A DNA stretch of 64,000 nucleotides from Microbacterium sp. TNHR37B (lineage in GTDB: Bacteria; Actinomycetota; Actinomycetes; Actinomycetales; Microbacteriaceae), in NCBI RefSeq assembly GCF_001620065.1, contig NZ_LQGV01000004.1, positions 124,001 through 188,000 of the forward strand. The letters run 5' to 3'. The position numbers and the translations under genes were made by a program. The notes below the pieces were generated by a model, which saw only the letters and a program-made list of their open reading frames with translations, ran no database searches and had not been told where the DNA came from. Shown in pieces: positions 60,880 through 64,000 of this stretch (position 1 is the stretch's first letter; every line of letters starts with the position of its first letter).

Positions 60880-62520
60880 TCAGTCGCCGAGGGCGGCGGA
60901 CACCACGGCGCGCGCTTCGGCCTGGACCTGAGCGAGGTGCTCCGGCCCGCGCAGCGACTCCGCATAGAGCTTGTACACGTCTTCGGTGCCGGACGGGCGC
61001 GCGGCGAACCACGCGTGCGCGGTCTGCACCTTGAGCCCTCCGATCGCGGCGCCGTTGCCGGGCGCATGCGACAGCTTGGCGACGATCTCCTCGCCCGCGA
61101 GCGTCGTGGCCGTCACCGACTCGGGCGACAGGCGTGCCAGCTCGGCCTTCTGCGCGGGGGTGGCCGGTGCATCCACGCGAGCGTAGGCCGAGCCGCCGTA
61201 CTCCGCTTCCAGCTCGGCGTACCGCTGCGACGGGGTCTTACCCGTGACGGCCAGGATCTCCGCCGCCAGCAGGCACAGGAGGATGCCGTCTTTGTCGGTC
61301 GTCCACACCGATCCGTCGCGCCGCAGGAAGGAGGCGCCGGCCGACTCCTCGCCACCGAACGCGACGGAACCGTCGAGCAGGCCCGGGACGAACCACTTGA
61401 ATCCCACCGGCACCTCCAGCAGGCGGCGGCCGAGGGCCGCGACGACCTTGTCGATGATCATCGACGAGACGAGGGTCTTCCCCACCGCGGCATCCGCCGA
61501 CCATCCCGGACGGTGGGCGTAGAGGTAGTCGATCGCGACGGCGAGGTAGTGATTCGGATTCATGAGGCCGGCGTCGGGAGTGACGATCCCGTGGCGGTCG
61601 GCATCGGCGTCGTTGCCCGTGAGGATGTCGTACTCGTGGCGTCGTGCGACCAGCGCCGCCATCGCCGAGGGAGACGACGGGTCCATCCGGATCTTCTCGT
61701 CCCAGTCCAGCGTCATGAATCGCCACGTCGGGTCGACCTCGGGATTGACCACGGTGAGGTCGAGGCCGTAGCGCTCGCCGATCAAGGCCCAGTACTCCAC
61801 CGACGCACCGCCGAGCGGATCGGCGCCGATGCGGACCCCGGCACGCGCGATCGCCTCGACGTCGATGATGTCGGCGAGGTCGGACACGTACGCTTCGCGG
61901 AAGTCATAGGTTGCGAGTCCGTCGGCGTCGATGTCGGCGAACCGCACGCGTCCGACGCCCGACAGTCCCGCCGCGATCAGTTCGTTCGCGCGCGCGGCGA
62001 TCCATCCGGTGGCGTCCGTGTCGGCGGGCCCACCGTGGGGCGGGTTGTACTTGAAGCCGCCGTCGCGCGGCGGGTTGTGCGAGGGGGTCACCACGATGCC
62101 GTCGGCTCGCCCGGCGTCGTCTGCCGCGCGGCCACGGTTGTAGGTGAGGATCGCGTGGCTGAGGGCGGGAGTCGGGACCCACGAATCGCGGGCGTCGACC
62201 CGGACGTCGACGCCGTTGGCCACCAGCACCTCGATCGCCGTGCGCTCGGCGGGTCGGGAGAGGCCGTGCGTGTCGCGGCCGAGGAAGAGCGGCCCGGTGA
62301 TCCCTTGCGAGGCCCGGTACTCGACGATGGCTTGGGTCGTCGCGAGGATGTGGTCTTCGTTGAAGCTCGCGGTCAACGACGATCCGCGGTGTCCGCTCGT
62401 CCCGAACGCCACCCTCTGCTCGGGGACCGCCGGGTCGGGTTTGCGATCGTAGTAGGCGGCGATGAGCTCGTCGATGTCGATGAGATCGGATGCTTCGGCG
62501 GGGTGTCCTGCGCGGCTCAT
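60880..62520 (-). CDS. pgm: Phosphoglucomutase (alpha-D-glucose phosphate-specific)
   Basis: A 546-residue phosphohexomutase. The phosphoserine loop is [12 protein letters not shown] near residue 40, the magnesium site is [12 protein letters not shown], and the sugar-binding loop is [34 protein letters not shown] is the Pgm-specific block. It interconverts glucose-1-phosphate and glucose-6-phosphate, the step that joins the Leloir pathway to glycolysis. Monocistronic, ATG at 62520. Confidence 0.95.
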   Translation of the reverse strand: MSRAGHPAEASDLIDIDELIAAYYDRKPDPAVPEQRVAFGTSGHRGSSLTASFNEDHILATTQAIVEYRASQGITGPLFLGRDTHGLSRPAERTAIEVLVANGVDVRVDARDSWVPTPALSHAILTYNRGRAADDAGRADGIVVTPSHNPPRDGGFKYNPPHGGPADTDATGWIAARANELIAAGLSGVGRVRFADIDADGLATYDFREAYVSDLADIIDVEAIARAGVRIGADPLGGASVEYWALIGERYGLDLTVVNPEVDPTWRFMTLDWDEKIRMDPSSPSAMAALVARRHEYDILTGNDADADRHGIVTPDAGLMNPNHYLAVAIDYLYAHRPGWSADAAVGKTLVSSMIIDKVVAALGRRLLEVPVGFKWFVPGLLDGSVAFGGEESAGASFLRRDGSVWTTDKDGILLCLLAAEILAVTGKTPSQRYAELEAEYGGSAYARVDAPATPAQKAELARLSPESVTATTLAGEEIVAKLSHAPGNGAAIGGLKVQTAHAWFAARPSGTEDVYKLYAESLRGPEHLAQVQAEARAVVSAALGD

Positions 62521-62617
62521 GCGTCCAGTCTGCCCCCTCCGCCGCGCCCGCGTGCCGTGCCAGGGAAATCCCCGGCGCCTCCACAGTGTGCGCGGCCGTC
62601 TGCGCAGCCGCCGGGGG

Positions 62618-63235
62618 TCAGCTCCGGCGCTCGAGACGCGTCGTCACCTCGGCGTCGACGAGCGACGTCGTCAGATCGAGCGTCGTGGTGGTGCAGGTGA
62701 AGGCCGCGTCGGCCAGGGGGACGCCGCCGATCTGCTGGGCGATGCCGCTTGCGTCCACCGGCTTGCCGTCGACGGTGCCGGTGATTTCCAGCTGGTCGTC
62801 GACGTCGGCGTCGGCGCGGATCTGTCCAGGTTCCGCCGTGTACGTACCGGACAGGGTCCCCGTGAGCGAGACCTCCATGCTCCGCCCGGCCACGACCGAG
62901 GTGATGCGGGCGTCGGGGCGCCACTCGAACGAGCCGTCCTCGCCGATCTCCAGGACCGCGTTCCCCTCGGGGCTGACCTCGGCGGCACCATCGAGGAGGT
63001 CGTTGACGTGCGCGTAGTACGCCCCCATCCCCTCTTCGTCCAGGACCCACGTCCCGACCAGGCACGCGGGGTCGTCGCTGGCTGCTGCGGTGGGCGTCGG
63101 GCTGGGGCTCGGCGCGGGCGCGGTCGACGCCGAAGCCGAGGGGCTCGGGGGTGGGGTGGGCGTCGCGTCGCAGGCCGTGACGACGAACGCCACCGTCACC
63201 AGCGCCGCCGCGGCGAACGTACGCCGGATGGTCAT
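62618..63235 (-). CDS. Hypothetical lipoprotein
   Basis: A 205-residue protein with a lipoprotein signal ([22 protein letters not shown], lipobox VTAC) and a Pro/Ser/Thr/Ala-rich stalk of about 35 residues, then a small globular domain starting [15 protein letters not shown] second cysteine pair (C in PACLVG and FTCTTTT) may form a disulfide. The start GTWVLD and the beta-rich pattern resemble lipocalin-like folds, but I do not recognise a family. ATG at 63235. Confidence 0.78.
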   Translation of the reverse strand: MTIRRTFAAAALVTVAFVVTACDATPTPPPSPSASASTAPAPSPSPTPTAAASDDPACLVGTWVLDEEGMGAYYAHVNDLLDGAAEVSPEGNAVLEIGEDGSFEWRPDARITSVVAGRSMEVSLTGTLSGTYTAEPGQIRADADVDDQLEITGTVDGKPVDASGIAQQIGGVPLADAAFTCTTTTLDLTTSLVDAEVTTRLERRS

Positions 63236-63393
63236 GATGGGTCTCCCGATGCTTCTCGGTGTCCTTGCGAATCTACCCACGCCGAGCCGGCGGTGCCACA
63301 CGGCGCCACCGGGACAAGCCGGAGCGCGCCCCGTCGTGCGGTGCCGTCCGGGTCGGAGGAGGCGTCGGTCGGGGGCGGCACTAGGCTGAGGGC

Positions 63394-64000
63394 GTGACCG
63401 CCGAGCCCGAGAATCCGCGTCCGATGCGCCGTACGTACAGCTATCTGGGACCGGCCGGAACCTTCACCGAAGCGGCTCTCGCGCAGGTGGCCGAGGCGCG
63501 GGATCAGACGTGGCGCCCGGTCCGCAATGTCGGGGAGGCGCTGACCGACGTCGTCGAGGGCCGCTCGGACGCGGCGATGATCGCGATCGAGAACTCCATC
63601 GACGGGGGCGTGTCGACCGCGCAGGACGCCTTGGCCACGGTGCCCGGGCTGCGGATCGTGGGGGAGTACCTCGTTCCGGTGAGCTTCGTCCTCGTGGGCC
63701 GCCCCGGCACCCGGCTCGAGGACGTGTCCCTGGTCGCGGCGCACCCCGTCGCCTACGCACAGTGCCTGCAGTGGCTCACGGCGCACCTTCCCGAGCACGC
63801 GCACCTGCCCGCGGCGAGCAACGTGGCCTCGGCCATGGGATTGATCGACGGCACGAGCGACGCTCAGGCGGCGATCGCTCCTCCCGGGATCCTCGAGCAC
63901 CACGATCTGCAGCTCCTCGCCTCGGGGATCGGCGACAATGCGAACGCCGTCACGCGGTTCGTGCTCGTCGGCCGCACCACGGCACCGCCGGCCCCCACCG
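63394..64000 (+). CDS. pheA: Prephenate dehydratase, N-terminal part (3' end outside window)
   Basis: The frame is open to the end of the window: GTG at 63394, then YSYLGPAGTFTEAAL, the family start, MIAIENSIDGGVSTAQD, VAAHPVAYAQCLQWL and NANAVTRFVLVG with the catalytic Thr-Arg-Phe. It converts prephenate to phenylpyruvate in phenylalanine synthesis. The ACT regulatory domain lies beyond base 64000. An ATG at 63424 is a second possible start. Confidence 0.93.
   Translation, partial: MTAEPENPRPMRRTYSYLGPAGTFTEAALAQVAEARDQTWRPVRNVGEALTDVVEGRSDAAMIAIENSIDGGVSTAQDALATVPGLRIVGEYLVPVSFVLVGRPGTRLEDVSLVAAHPVAYAQCLQWLTAHLPEHAHLPAASNVASAMGLIDGTSDAQAAIAPPGILEHHDLQLLASGIGDNANAVTRFVLVGRTTAPPAPT

Overview
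The window is 64 kb of very G+C-rich DNA with dense, short-spaced genes, frequent GTG starts and many ATGA, GTGA or TGATG stop/start overlaps. Gene content and protein flavour point to an actinobacterium, most likely the Microbacteriaceae (Microbacterium or a close relative). This is inference from gene families; no rRNA or other marker lies in the window. I found about 58 protein genes, two of them cut by the window edges and one frameshifted. I recognised no tRNA, rRNA, insertion sequence, prophage or CRISPR array.

Region 1 (1-7.9 kb) handles acyl-CoA and propionate carbon: the 3' end of a 2-methylcitrate-synthase-like gene, a thiolase, an acyl-CoA dehydrogenase and an enoyl-CoA hydratase, then a MarR regulator, then etfB-etfA and a cytochrome-b-type membrane protein joined to etfA by a stop/start overlap. 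A perfect 18-bp palindrome sits in the acyl-CoA dehydrogenase promoter. Region 2 (7.9-23.7 kb) is mixed: a DUF559 nuclease gene flanked by palindromic repeats, a GNAT acetyltransferase, a thioesterase, a LysR regulator divergent from a large fused PutA, an alditol oxidase, a secreted phospholipase A2, two paralogous TetR regulators, a membrane protein/XRE pair, a frameshifted quinone oxidoreductase, and a ddaH-rocD arginine/ornithine pair. PutA, DdaH and RocD together suggest use of arginine, ornithine and proline as nitrogen and carbon sources.

Region 3 (23.8-31.3 kb) holds the conserved but poorly understood cassette of circularly permuted ATP-grasp, alpha-E and transglutaminase genes, followed by a MarR/MFS/nitronate monooxygenase operon on the minus strand. 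Region 4 (30.5-35.7 kb) is a TetR-controlled sugar ABC transporter (binding protein plus two permeases, no ATPase) with a GH1 beta-glucosidase. Region 5 (35.7-43.1 kb) has a DHA2 exporter, two alpha/beta hydrolases, a lipoate-ligase-family protein, an orphan DNA methyltransferase, a phosphotransferase-fold kinase and a YdcF protein.

Region 6 (43.2-62.5 kb) is a galactose/arabinogalactan island. It has galT-galK and a divergent LacI; galE and a second LacI; a second ABC transporter with GH35 beta-galactosidase and GH51 arabinofuranosidase; a third LacI and a 1016-residue secreted multidomain glycosidase; and pgm. Import, side-chain trimming and the Leloir pathway to glucose-6-phosphate are therefore all encoded together. 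Each LacI gene has good palindromic operator candidates beside it. The window ends with a lipoprotein gene and the 5' part of pheA.

The most unusual non-coding structures are two families of intergenic palindromes: one around the DUF559 gene (core GCGCCACCTGAGCGACGGG) and one in the glycosidase island (AAAAGCAGGC...GCCTGCTTTT).
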